A DNA stretch of 64,000 nucleotides from Mangrovivirga cuniculi (GTDB lineage Bacteria > Bacteroidota > Bacteroidia > Cytophagales > Cyclobacteriaceae), in contig NZ_CP028923.1 in the NCBI RefSeq assembly GCF_005166025.1, positions 2,792,001 to 2,856,000 on the forward strand. The letters run 5' to 3'. A model generated the notes under the pieces. The model saw nothing but the letters and a program-made list of their open reading frames with translations. It did no database searches and was not told the origin of the DNA. The position numbers were made by a program, and so were the translations under genes. Positions 52,861 through 62,583 of this stretch are shown here, in pieces (the stretch's first letter is position 1; every line of letters begins with the position of its first letter).

Positions 52861-54540
52861 TTAAAAGCTATAAGTCAGACCTGCAAGGAATTGCACTTTC
52901 TTGTTACGATAATTTAAATAACGCTGATAATCATTATTTAATAAATTGTATCCCTCAATAAAAATGCTAAACCTTGGAGAAAACAGATAAGAAACCTGTG
53001 CATTCAGATCCAGAATATTATCAAGTTTAACTATATCGTCCTGCGCAGGATTTAAGGCTTCAATCTGGCCCATATAGTATGCTCCAAAACCCACATGAAG
53101 CTTATCATAAAAATTATATTGTGCTACCAGGTCAAATTTATAAGTAGGCTTATGCCATGCACCCAGCAACTCATCTAAACCGTAATTAAAAACATCCATC
53201 GATAACTGGATATTTCCATTTTCATTGAATTGATACCTTCCGTTAGCATAGAAGTTAAAAACAGCCACTGCATCATTGTTATATACAATCTCAAATTTTG
53301 ATGTATCTGCAGCACTGTTATTAAAGAATCCCATATTTAAATAGCTACCAGCTCTGAATCCGACACTATATGCATAGTTCTTATTTTGTCCCCTGATACC
53401 TCCATCCAATTCAAACGTTTTAATCTCCTGTCTTATATCCAGACTAGAACCAAGATATGGGTTAGCAGCTACATATCCTTTATAGGTTTGTTTATTAATA
53501 CCTCCTGAAATACCCGCATAAACACTGATCATATCCTGCAGATCATATTCTGCAAATACCTGAGGGAAAAACCTGAGGTCTTTCTGATTATCATTAAGTG
53601 TATCATCCTCGTAAGCTACAGTTACTCCGGCCCTGATCCTGAAGTCATTCCAGTGAAAATAATAAGATGGAGTGAATTGAAACAGATTTCTTTTATCTGT
53701 GCGTGTAGTATCCTTTAAATTACTATGCCATAACTCAAGATCGATCTGTAAATTTTGCTCATCATTGATATGCCAGTCTGCATGTCCTTCGAGACCGATC
53801 TGGGTTTCAGAATCTTCATAGTCGGACCAGAATCTATTCGCGCTGGTGGTCAAATTATAATTAAAATCTTTCTTTTCCTGATAGGTTCCAAAGTCAATTT
53901 CCAGCCCAACATTCCTGTATAACTGGCGAATATCTTCCTTATCTACCTCCAGAGATGGATCATATCCGTAATAGTGGTATTTATCAAGGCTACCAATCAA
54001 TTTTCCTCCAACCTGAACACCATTATCCATATATTTCCCATTCAGTTCAATTTCAGTATTGCCAAATGCCGCATTCTCATCATATGGTTCCGGTCCTCTT
54101 CCCGAGCTATTGTGAAACACCCTTGCTCCAAGAATCATGTTTTCACTCCGCTTATTATTTACCAGTACTTTTAAATATGGAGTAGCATAATTTCCAAATC
54201 CGGCTTTCACAAAATTCCCATATAGTTTTTCAATCGGTTCTGTATTTATCCGCAATGGTCTTATAGGAATTAAAGCCGGTAGTTGTTTTATCTCCAATTT
54301 TGGAATAGTGTAATTCACCTTTAAATCCTTCTTATCAGCTTCAGATTCTTCAGCAGTAACAAAAATCTTTGATGCTTTTGGAACAGTCAGTTCCTTATTT
54401 TTCTCAATTACAATATTTGTCGGATCAATACTATCCGCTTTTTCTTTAGGTTTATCTTTTTGTTTATCCTCATCCTGAGCTGTTATTGAAGCTGAGGTAA
54501 AAAGTAAAATAATATATATCGAAATGAATTTAATATTCAT
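52861..54540 (-). CDS. Outer-membrane beta-barrel protein (TonB-receptor-like)
   Basis: A 559-residue protein: signal peptide (MNIKFISIYIILLFTSASITAQ), Lys/Asp/Glu-rich linker, then roughly 18 amphipathic beta strands ending in FLAGLTYSF, with an aromatic C-terminal residue as expected for BAM substrates. EPIEKLYGNFVKAGFGNYATPYLKVLVNNK (about 103-132) begins the barrel and ISIFIEGYNLLNNDYQRYLNY resembles the last strands of TonB-dependent receptors. No plug domain is visible, so it is a receptor-like barrel rather than a full receptor. It follows the giant TPR gene by 7 bp. Confidence 0.8.
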   Translation of the reverse strand: MNIKFISIYIILLFTSASITAQDEDKQKDKPKEKADSIDPTNIVIEKNKELTVPKASKIFVTAEESEADKKDLKVNYTIPKLEIKQLPALIPIRPLRINTEPIEKLYGNFVKAGFGNYATPYLKVLVNNKRSENMILGARVFHNSSGRGPEPYDENAAFGNTEIELNGKYMDNGVQVGGKLIGSLDKYHYYGYDPSLEVDKEDIRQLYRNVGLEIDFGTYQEKKDFNYNLTTSANRFWSDYEDSETQIGLEGHADWHINDEQNLQIDLELWHSNLKDTTRTDKRNLFQFTPSYYFHWNDFRIRAGVTVAYEDDTLNDNQKDLRFFPQVFAEYDLQDMISVYAGISGGINKQTYKGYVAANPYLGSSLDIRQEIKTFELDGGIRGQNKNYAYSVGFRAGSYLNMGFFNNSAADTSKFEIVYNNDAVAVFNFYANGRYQFNENGNIQLSMDVFNYGLDELLGAWHKPTYKFDLVAQYNFYDKLHVGFGAYYMGQIEALNPAQDDIVKLDNILDLNAQVSYLFSPRFSIFIEGYNLLNNDYQRYLNYRNKKVQFLAGLTYSF

Positions 54541-54547
54541 AAAAAGT

Positions 54548-57500
54548 CTATTTTATACTGTCTGTATCAATATAATTTTTCTCAACAATTTGTTTTTCTA
54601 TGCCTTTTAGCTCAGCGAGTTTTTCCTTTGCCAATTCTATGATTTCTTCATTGGTCGCATTATCCATCACTGATTTTAAAGTAGCTTCAGCCTGTAACAT
54701 TTCATCCAGAGCTATGAAGTTATCAGATATAAGGATAAAGCTTCTTCCCAGCCAGTAATCATAAGCACCAAACTTGTTTATAAATTCATATAAAACCTCA
54801 TTACTTTCTTTGTATTCCTTTTGTTCATGAAGGATCTCCCCTTTTCTATACATTGACTCCGCAGCATATTCATCGGAAGCGTTAGTAATTACATCATTTA
54901 AAATCTGTAAGGCTGCAGTGGTATCTCCCTTACCTAGCAGAGCTTTCCCTTTATAAGTAGCTGCCATCGTTGCTGATGACGGTTTAGGTGAGCCGATCTC
55001 CATCGTTTTTTGAGCATACTCAATAGCTCTTTCATACTTTCCTGAGTTGTAATAAGCAATCATAAGGCCCTCGACAGCATCATATTTCTGGCGCTTATTA
55101 ACAGCATCTTGTTCAAGTTTTGTATAAGCGACAATTGCCTCTTCCCAATTACCTTCGCTTTGTTGAAGATCGCCAATCTTTTGCCTGGCTCTGTTAACCT
55201 TATTCGTTTGGTTTTGCTCAATAACTTTCCGATAGGCCCTGATCGCATCGGTTGAATTACCATTATACCTTAAAGCTTCAGCTTTTAAATATTGAGATTC
55301 GTAGGCTTCTGTAGTTCCTTCGTATTCGTTAATAATCTCATTGAATGATTTTATCGCTTCATCGTATTTGCCGGCATATAATAATGACTTAGCACTTTCA
55401 AAGCGGACTATAAGTATTTCCTTATTTTCCGGATTTGTATCTCTGTAAATCTCTAAATATTTATTAAACTCTTCAGAGCGATCTGTCCGGGCCAGAAGAT
55501 CCTGCAATCCAAGTAATGCATTATAAGCACTTGGATAAGTAGAGTAGTTTTCTATGGCGGTTTTATAATCCTTTATAGCCATATCATAGTTCTGCAGGTT
55601 AGTTGCCGCGAGTGCTCTTTTAACATAAGCTTCCACTATCAATTCCTTTTTTGTGGCTCCGGACAAAAACCTTGTGAATGCATCAATTGATTCTTTGTAT
55701 TTCCCCCCTTCAAATAAAATTGTCCCTATCTGGAAAGCGGCATCTTCGCGATATACGCTATTTGGATAATTCCTCACCAACCTGGTAAGAGACTGAACTG
55801 CAGCCTGATCTTTTCCTGAAAGCCATTGTGCAGCAGCTAACTGGAAGGTGGCATAATCTGCATTTATAGTAGACTGCGATAGATATTTTTGATAGGAATT
55901 CTCAGCTTGTGAATACTGTTTGGTAACATAATAGGAATCTCCTAATCTTAGCGTAGCATCAGCTATTTTTCTTTTTTCAGCTTCAGTTTCACCACTTAAG
56001 TTTGAGTAAATTCTAAAGTGAGGGATTGCCTTCTGAAATTCTTTATTATTGAAATATGCGTATCCGATACCATATCGAGAATTAAGGAAAAGTTCCGAAT
56101 TTTCGTTTTTCAGTCTGAATACCCTGGCATATGAATTTACAGCCTCAGGATATTGTTCATTTAGTACCTGAATTTCCCCTTTTAAATATGATGCTCTGGC
56201 TGTAAGATCTTCAACAGCATTTACATCTAGTGATTCATTAAGATATCCAACAGCCTTATCAACCTCTTTTTTGTTAAAAGTTTCAGCTCCCAGATTATAT
56301 GTTACTCTTTGAAACACCTCTTTTAATTGATAAGTATTAAGGTTTGTATTTTTTAAATGCCTGTAGGCCGCCTGGTAGTTATTATTGTATAAATATGCCT
56401 GACTTAACCAGTCATTCACTTTATTTTGATTCGCATCTTCAGGATACAATTCTTTATATGATTCCAGGCCGGATATTGCATCATTAAAGTTGCCTAATTC
56501 AAGACTTAATTTTGAGTAAAGTAATAGTGACTCCTTTTTAATTTTATCATCAAAATCCATCTCCGAGGCCTTTTTTAAAGGAGCCGGAGCATATGGCTTA
56601 TTACCGGATTCCAGATAACACAATCCTAAAAAGAAGGAAGCTCTCTGTCCTACCTCACCTTCTGTTAAAGCAAGTGGGCGAAGTCTGTTAACAGCTGTTT
56701 CGAAATTTCCGGCTTCATAATTCGAAATTCCGATTCTTAAGGCGATTCTTTCATCAACCTTTCCCCTGTTGGTAGAAATAAATTTATCGTAATAAACTAG
56801 GGCTTCTTCTTTTCGATCCGTGAAAAAATAAGCTTCAGCCATAGAGAGATAAAAATCAGATGCATTTCGAATCCTTCTTCCGGATCGATTGATTTTTTCG
56901 CCATATTCTATTAATTCATCATATCTTTCAGTCTCATAATATGAAAGAGCAATTAAAGATGGCACAATTTCTTTGTATGACTCACCTGCTTCTGCCTGCC
57001 TGAATTCATTTAAAGCCTCATTATAATTTTTATTTCGGTAATGAATATATCCGCTATAATAATGAGCAGCATACGTATAGGGGTTTGATGAATTTTTAAG
57101 AAACCCAAATTGACTCAGTGCCTCATTAAATCTTTGCTCATTGAAATAAGAATATGCTAATCTAAACCTCGTTTCGATTGCAGTCGATCTGCTTAATTTG
57201 GAAAGATCTGCCCTCTTAAAATATTCAACTGCTTTATTATAGGTACCGGAGCGATAATAATAATCTCCCAACTCTATAAAGGCCTGGTTTGCCAAAGGGT
57301 GCCCCGGATATCGGTTGGTGAACTGCCTCAATAAGTATTCCCCATCATCATGGTAAAGTTTAATAGCACTCATCGCCAGGTAATACTTGGCTTCCATCAG
57401 ATTATTATCTTCAGGAGAGGTTTCAAGGTAGTTCTCAAGAGTACTCCTGCTGGCATTGTATTTTCCACTATTAAATAAAGAAATTGCCTGAAGTAGTGGC

Positions 57501-57598
57501 CCATTGTCATCAGTAAAAAACAATGTTTGCTGAGAGAAAATGGAGAAATTAATCGCAAAAAAAATCAGAAGTCCGGTAAAGACTTTTATTCTATGCAT
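54548..57598 (-). CDS. Exported 1016-residue TPR protein
   Basis: Signal peptide (MHRIKVFTGLLIFFAINFSIFS), then about 25 tetratricopeptide repeats across almost the whole length (for example YYLAMSAIKLYHDDGEYLLRQFTNRYPGHPLANQAFIELGDYYYRSGTYNKAVEYFKRA), with repeats of the YfgM/BamD-like type. The C-terminus is short and charged (EKQIVEKNYIDTDSIK). Such long TPR proteins sit upstream of barrel and ExbBD/TonB genes in Bacteroidota and probably serve as periplasmic scaffolds. It opens the cluster TPR / barrel / (promoter gap) / SPOR / ExbB / ExbD / TonB / FolC / TrmB. Confidence 0.85.
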   Translation of the reverse strand: MHRIKVFTGLLIFFAINFSIFSQQTLFFTDDNGPLLQAISLFNSGKYNASRSTLENYLETSPEDNNLMEAKYYLAMSAIKLYHDDGEYLLRQFTNRYPGHPLANQAFIELGDYYYRSGTYNKAVEYFKRADLSKLSRSTAIETRFRLAYSYFNEQRFNEALSQFGFLKNSSNPYTYAAHYYSGYIHYRNKNYNEALNEFRQAEAGESYKEIVPSLIALSYYETERYDELIEYGEKINRSGRRIRNASDFYLSMAEAYFFTDRKEEALVYYDKFISTNRGKVDERIALRIGISNYEAGNFETAVNRLRPLALTEGEVGQRASFFLGLCYLESGNKPYAPAPLKKASEMDFDDKIKKESLLLYSKLSLELGNFNDAISGLESYKELYPEDANQNKVNDWLSQAYLYNNNYQAAYRHLKNTNLNTYQLKEVFQRVTYNLGAETFNKKEVDKAVGYLNESLDVNAVEDLTARASYLKGEIQVLNEQYPEAVNSYARVFRLKNENSELFLNSRYGIGYAYFNNKEFQKAIPHFRIYSNLSGETEAEKRKIADATLRLGDSYYVTKQYSQAENSYQKYLSQSTINADYATFQLAAAQWLSGKDQAAVQSLTRLVRNYPNSVYREDAAFQIGTILFEGGKYKESIDAFTRFLSGATKKELIVEAYVKRALAATNLQNYDMAIKDYKTAIENYSTYPSAYNALLGLQDLLARTDRSEEFNKYLEIYRDTNPENKEILIVRFESAKSLLYAGKYDEAIKSFNEIINEYEGTTEAYESQYLKAEALRYNGNSTDAIRAYRKVIEQNQTNKVNRARQKIGDLQQSEGNWEEAIVAYTKLEQDAVNKRQKYDAVEGLMIAYYNSGKYERAIEYAQKTMEIGSPKPSSATMAATYKGKALLGKGDTTAALQILNDVITNASDEYAAESMYRKGEILHEQKEYKESNEVLYEFINKFGAYDYWLGRSFILISDNFIALDEMLQAEATLKSVMDNATNEEIIELAKEKLAELKGIEKQIVEKNYIDTDSIK

Positions 57599-57811
57599 AC
57601 GGAGCTATTAGTTTTATTTTTATAACAGTTAAAATTCTGAATTATTTTGTTGGGATAAAACAAAATGAATAAAGAATATTTTCGACATTCTAAAAATTCA
57701 ATTAAATCTGGTTTTATGTAAGATTGAACATTAATCAATAATATTTAGTCTGTAAACTATAAATTATTATTTCTATTATTGTATATAAGCAATTTTGTAA
57801 ATCCTTATTAA

Positions 57812-60198
57812 TTGTTAAAGCGTTTAAAGAAAATATTCGGAAACAAAAAGGACTCAGACAATAACCCTTCCTTTGGAGATGAGCAAATCAGTCGATTTGT
57901 AAGTTATCTCGTTTATAATGTTGAAGATATTGATTCTGATTCTCTTTTGAAGGAAAAGGTCAGAGAAATAAACAAACTGGATCCTGAGGATAAAAAGAAT
58001 TTCTTACCCGGTCTATATTTACTCTTTGAACGAAATATTTTAAGTGGTCCGAAATACACCACTCAAACTGATAAAGATAATTTCAAAATAGATTTTTGCC
58101 AGCGATTTCCTAATATCAGCAGTACCCCCGAGATGAACCTGCTGTTTGAAGAAAAGCTTATTCAGGAAAAACTTTTGTGTATTCTTTTTCTTGAGAAAAT
58201 CATCACAAATGGTTATTCCCTGGTGGATTCAAAGGGTAGAAACCAGATCAAAAAGGCGACTGATTTCATTGAGAGTTTAAAGAATGAAAAGAAGGCACTC
58301 AAGGCAGATAGATCTAAAAAAATAATAGGAACCCTTAAATCTTTTACCGAAAATATTTATTCCGAGTTAAAAAAATCTGCAGGAGAAAAAACAGCTTCGG
58401 AGATTTTTCAGGGAGTCTATAATTATATGGCAGATAACTATCGCCTATTAGATACATTCCAGGAGGTAGTAGTTATAATTCCTCAGCAGGCTCTTAACGA
58501 GCAACAATTAGGTATGCTGAGTAAAAAGCATATACAAAATTTACTGATTGAAAAGGTAGGTAATCTGGAGGCTGTAAATAAAAGGTTGAATGAAGAGATC
58601 ACTGAGCGTAAAAAGGCAGAATCAGCATTAAAAGACAGTGAACAACGGTTGGCACAGATCATCGGATCTGCGATGGATGCCGTAGTAATTTTCAACGGAT
58701 CTGGTGTAATTATGGAATGGAATAAACAGGCTGAAATACTCCTGGGTTATTCTAAAGAAGAAATTTTAGATAAGCAGGTAAACGAAACCATTTTGCCTGA
58801 TATTGAAATTACTGAAAAAAGCACCGGAGAACCCCAGGTTAAAATAATGGATCAATATCCTATCAATTCTCATAACCTGAGGATAGAAATGAAATCTGTT
58901 CATAAATCCGGCTATAAAATTGAAACAGAATTATCTATTTCACCGGTAAACTATTATGGTGAATTTATTTTCAGTGTATTTATTAGAGATATAACTCAGA
59001 GAAAGGAATACGAAAGAGAAATCCTTGAAGCAAAAGATAAAGCAGAACAGGCTTCTATTTCGAAAGCTCAATTTCTTTCAACTATGAGTCATGAGATAAG
59101 AACACCACTAAATGCTGTGATCGGTATTTCTAACCTGCTTCTGAATGCTAATCCAAGCAAAGAACAAATCGAAGATTTAAAAATATTAAAATTTAGTGGA
59201 GAAAATCTCCTTGCTATAATCAATGACATACTAGACTTCAATAAGATCGACGCTGGAAAGATCGAACTCGAAAAAGCACCATTTAATATTAAAACGGTTA
59301 TTAATGGAGTAAAAAGTTCGCTAACCACTAAGGCTTTCCAAAAAGACCTGCCTCTTATATTATATATTCAGGATAATATTCCGGATGTAGTAGTGGGAGA
59401 CAGTACACGACTAACTCAAATATTAACTAACCTGATTAGTAATGCCATTAAATTTACTCAGGCAGGATCTGTTACTATTTCAGTGGTGATAAATGAAGAT
59501 ACTGATGACAATATTAAATTACATTTTTCTGTAAAGGATACTGGAATCGGCATTTCTGAGGACGAGCAGGAAAGAATCTTTGAAAATTTCGGCCAGGCTT
59601 CAAGTTCTACGACGCGAAAATATGGTGGTACCGGACTTGGTCTTTCGATATGTAAAAAACTATTGGAGCTTCAGGGAAGTGAATTAAAACTGGAAAGCGA
59701 GAAAGGTAAGGGAGCAGATTTCCATTTTACACTTGAATTTGGCAAGTCAGATATAGAGTTAGCTCCGGAAGGACTTAACATAAATGATGACAAAAAGACC
59801 TTAGAAAAGCCAAAATCCTGGTTGCCGAGGATAACAAAGTCAATTTATTAATAGCTGTAAAATACCTTAATCGCTGGAACGCTTTAGTTGATACTGCTGA
59901 GGATGGAAATGAAGTATTGGCTAAATGTAAAAATAATGACTATGACCTTATTTTGATGGACTTACAAATGCCTGACATGGATGGTATTGAAGCAACAAAG
60001 GTGATCAGGGGAATGAATAACAAAAAATATCAAAGTTTGCCTATCATCGCTTTGACCGCATCTGCCATGACGGAAGTAAAAAGACAGGTTCTTGAAGCAG
60101 GTATGAATGACTTTGCTGCCAAACCTTTAAATCCTGAACTATTATACAAAAAGATATACAATCAAATCTATGAGAATAAAGAAAGTATTTCCTTTTAA
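57812..60198 (+). CDS. Hybrid histidine kinase with PAS, kinase and receiver domains (frameshifted)
   Basis: One protein of about 795 residues split by a frameshift. From TTG 57812: helical N-terminal region (about 1-240), coiled coil, PAS domain (about 280-395: QIIGSAMDAVVIFNGSGVIMEWNKQAEILLGYS), HisKA (STMSHEIRTPL, His near 428), HATPase_c (NLISNAIKFT; DTGIGI; GGTGLGLSICKKLL). The receiver domain (KILVAEDNKVNLLIAVKYL ... LILMDLQMPDMDGIEATK, phospho-Asp; LTASAM; KPLNPELLYKKI) begins in the next frame. One extra A in the run 59805-59808 joins them. No DNA-binding output is present, so it is probably a hub for a phosphorelay. A TTG start is rare but no better start is in frame. Confidence 0.85.
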
Positions 60199-60210
60199 TA
60201 AAAAGGCTAA

Positions 60211-61233
60211 TTAGTGCATTAATTTATAGATCAACTCTTTCCATAATTCCTTTTCTTCAATACTCGCCCCTACTCCTTTCGATGCAAGATCTGCACTATA
60301 TAGATGACCAAGATTTTCAATCACCTTTTGAGGCGGATAATTTTTTGCCGCGGCAAGATATTCTTTCTGAACATATGGATTGAAAATTTTTATTACACCA
60401 CCAACCGCTTTTTCATTATAAGCCTGTTTATGATGAATCTGAAGCAATTTAGTATAGTATCCTGTTAATACTGCCAGTGCAGGAATAATCGGATGGCTTT
60501 TAGAATTAGCTGCAAAGTATTGAACAATTCGGTTTGCCTTAACTACGTTTCGGGTAGACAAAGCTTTTTGTAATTCGAAAATATTAAAGTCTTTGCTGAT
60601 ACCTACATTCTTTTGAACATGATCTTCATCAATGGTATCACCGTCTTTGAAGTTTATTAGAATTTTATCTATTTCGTTACTAAGCCTGCTCAGATCATTT
60701 CCAATAAAATCAGCAAGCATGATCATTGCTTTTTGGTTGATTTTATAACCTTTGCCCGATACATACTTTTCAATCCAGTCCGGAACCTGGTTATCATATA
60801 ATTTTTTTACACTTACCAGGGTAGCATATTTATCCAGACTTTTGGCAAGAGATTTTCTACCATCAAGTGTTTTGTGTTTATGAGCAAATACGAGAATTGT
60901 ACTAGGTTGAGGGTTTTTGATGTAATTCTCCATCAATTTAATTCCCTGTTCTTTTTGTAAATCCGGTACGTCCTGTGCTTCTTTTACGATTACAACCTGC
61001 CTGTCAGACATCATAGGAAAACGACCTGCATTGGTAATGATTGTATTAACATCCACATCCTTACCATAAAACACCATTTGATTAAATCCTTTCTGAGATT
61101 CTTCAAGGGCATTGTTTTCAATATATTCTGTGATCAAGTCAATATAAAAAGGTTCATCCCCCTGTAAAAAATAAACCGGGTGGTAAGTTCCTTTATTTAG
61201 TTCTTCTATTATTTTTTCCGGTGCTACGGCCAT
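60211..61233 (-). CDS. holA: DNA polymerase III, delta subunit
   Basis: A 340-residue clamp-loader subunit. The N-terminal domain begins PEKIIEELNKGTYHPVYFLQGDEPFYIDLITEYI (about 5-38), the usual HolA start, and RQVVIVKEAQDVPDLQKEQGIKLMENYIKNP lies near 78-108. The AAA+ fold continues with LSRLSNEIDKILINF, and the C-terminal collar helices contain FELQKALSTRN and LTGYYTKLLQIH. It binds and opens the beta clamp. Its start overlaps the SanA-like gene by 41 bp on the same strand. Confidence 0.92.
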   Translation of the reverse strand: MAVAPEKIIEELNKGTYHPVYFLQGDEPFYIDLITEYIENNALEESQKGFNQMVFYGKDVDVNTIITNAGRFPMMSDRQVVIVKEAQDVPDLQKEQGIKLMENYIKNPQPSTILVFAHKHKTLDGRKSLAKSLDKYATLVSVKKLYDNQVPDWIEKYVSGKGYKINQKAMIMLADFIGNDLSRLSNEIDKILINFKDGDTIDEDHVQKNVGISKDFNIFELQKALSTRNVVKANRIVQYFAANSKSHPIIPALAVLTGYYTKLLQIHHKQAYNEKAVGGVIKIFNPYVQKEYLAAAKNYPPQKVIENLGHLYSADLASKGVGASIEEKELWKELIYKLMH

Positions 61234-61915
61234 TTCTTCTATTTAGTCGATTTGTATAACTATATCCGATTACAAAAGATGTTGCCAAAATTGATAATAA
61301 ATTGACAAAAACAACAACAACGAACAGATTATAATCTCTTTTATTCTGATTCATATTTAAATCAGGCCCAGAGAAAGTACCACTATATATTGGCTTTGTA
61401 TTAAATATATACAGGTCCAGATGAACTTTAAACCGGGCTATAAGTTCCCTCAGAAACATTCTTACCGTCATTCCTCCCTTCGCTTTTAATCCAACAGCGT
61501 TAAAACCATGGTATTCTGCAATTGGAATAGCTCTTCTCAAATGGAATTGTTGAGAAATAATAATTATATCCTCAATATTATGGTCTTTAAGCCTGACAAC
61601 AGAACCTAATGTATTTCTTCCGGCATAATCGAGTTCAATTTTGCTTGCCGGGACACCTCGTTGGATTAATGATTGTCTCATTAAAGCCGGTTCGTTATAG
61701 CTTTTAGAAGAATTATCTCCGGAAAGTATGAAGAAACTGGATTTTCCAGATCTATACAGATTAGCAGCCATATCCATTCTGTTCTCATAATAAGCATTTT
61801 TAGACACCCCATCCCTGAGATATTTATTGGTTCCTAATACCAATACCGGGGCATTCATTTCTATATCAGTAGGAGAGTTTTCCAGGTTGCCAGTCGATTG
61901 TACAACAATCAGCAA
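61193..61915 (-). CDS. SanA/YdcF-like DUF218 protein (start unclear)
   Basis: The visible 240 residues contain a DUF218 domain: NAPVLVLGTNKYLRDG (about 22-37), FFILSGDNSSKSYNEPALMRQSLIQRGVPASKIELDYAGRNTLGSVVRL (about 61-110) and IIIISQQFHLRRAIPIAEYHG. A C-terminal membrane helix (DYNLFVVVVFVNLLSILATSFVIGYSY) and a basic tail follow. Family members affect envelope barrier function. The natural N-terminus is probably longer: in-frame sequence upstream reads GFLTLCILVSNLLIVVQSTG, and one more base in the AAAAA run at 61941-61945 would add LKVLVFLL before it from a TTG at about 61970. Start uncertain. Confidence 0.78.
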   Translation of the reverse strand: MLIVVQSTGNLENSPTDIEMNAPVLVLGTNKYLRDGVSKNAYYENRMDMAANLYRSGKSSFFILSGDNSSKSYNEPALMRQSLIQRGVPASKIELDYAGRNTLGSVVRLKDHNIEDIIIISQQFHLRRAIPIAEYHGFNAVGLKAKGGMTVRMFLRELIARFKVHLDLYIFNTKPIYSGTFSGPDLNMNQNKRDYNLFVVVVFVNLLSILATSFVIGYSYTNRLNRRNGRSTGKNNRRTK

Positions 61916-61967
61916 ATTGCTTACCAGGATACATAATGTTAAAAACCCAATAGGAAAACCAAAACCT

Positions 61968-62494
61968 TCAACCAGTAATAAACAGGGGAACGATAAGATA
62001 ATCCCACTTCCTTTTCAACTTTTTTTTCTTTTGCAGATTTACCTTTTTTAGATCTTTTTTTCTTTTCTTTTTACTAATAATTCCGGATAGATATGAGATT
62101 ACCGGAAGTTCAATAATTAGTATCCAAAATAAATTGTGCACCATAAACAGCACTTGCCCGTATAAAAAGTTTTTAACACGGTACTCACTTAGATCCAGTT
62201 CAATATTTCTTAAAACAGAGGATAGATTCAGTCCGTCAAAAATTCCTTAAGAGAATTATAACTGCCTAAAAAGTGAATAGCCGGATACTTTTGATTGAGA
62301 AATTGAAAAGCAGAAATAACCTTGTGTTTTTCTAGTAAAAACAAAGGAACCAGGGTCTGGAAAAAGACAATCCCGACAGCAAAAAATAAAAAATAAAAAT
62401 TCCGATCAGTGCACGTTGCATTTAATTTCGCATAGCTGTTAAGCTGGCAAATAAACAATTTTTGATAAAAGAAAAAAGAAGACCAGCACCCCAT
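61968..62494 (-). pseudogene. Fragmented membrane-protein ORFs between the acyl-CoA dehydrogenase and sanA
   Basis: Two minus-strand frames (62228-62494 and 61968-62153, the latter open back to about 62248) read as one membrane protein if one base is added in the AAAAA run near 62238: ...SYNSLKEF / FDGLNLSSVLRN... followed by FLYGQVLFMVHNLFWILIIELPVISYLSG and a lysine-rich stretch with A-runs where a further shift is likely. I recognise no family. Several shifts in 500 bp mean either real decay or clustered base-call errors in A/T runs. It could also be the N-terminal part of the SanA-like gene. Confidence 0.4.
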
Positions 62495-62509
62495 GTAAGT
62501 TAAAAATAA

Positions 62510-62536
62510 AAAGAGCCCGGGCGAGGGCTCTTTTAA
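62510..62536 (-). terminator. Terminator of the acyl-CoA dehydrogenase gene
   Basis: AGAGCCC/GGGCTCT stem with a TCGCCC loop, then TTTTTATTTTT on the minus strand, about 50 bp after the dehydrogenase stop codon. Confidence 0.85.
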
Positions 62537-62583
62537 ATGGGCAATCGGAAATAAACGATTAATTTTTGTATTAAAACAAGATA

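Noticed and set aside
57812-60198. Programmed frameshifting between kinase and receiver domain
   Set aside because: No slippery heptamer with downstream structure is seen, and the same kind of one-base loss occurs in three other unrelated genes, so an error is the simpler reading.
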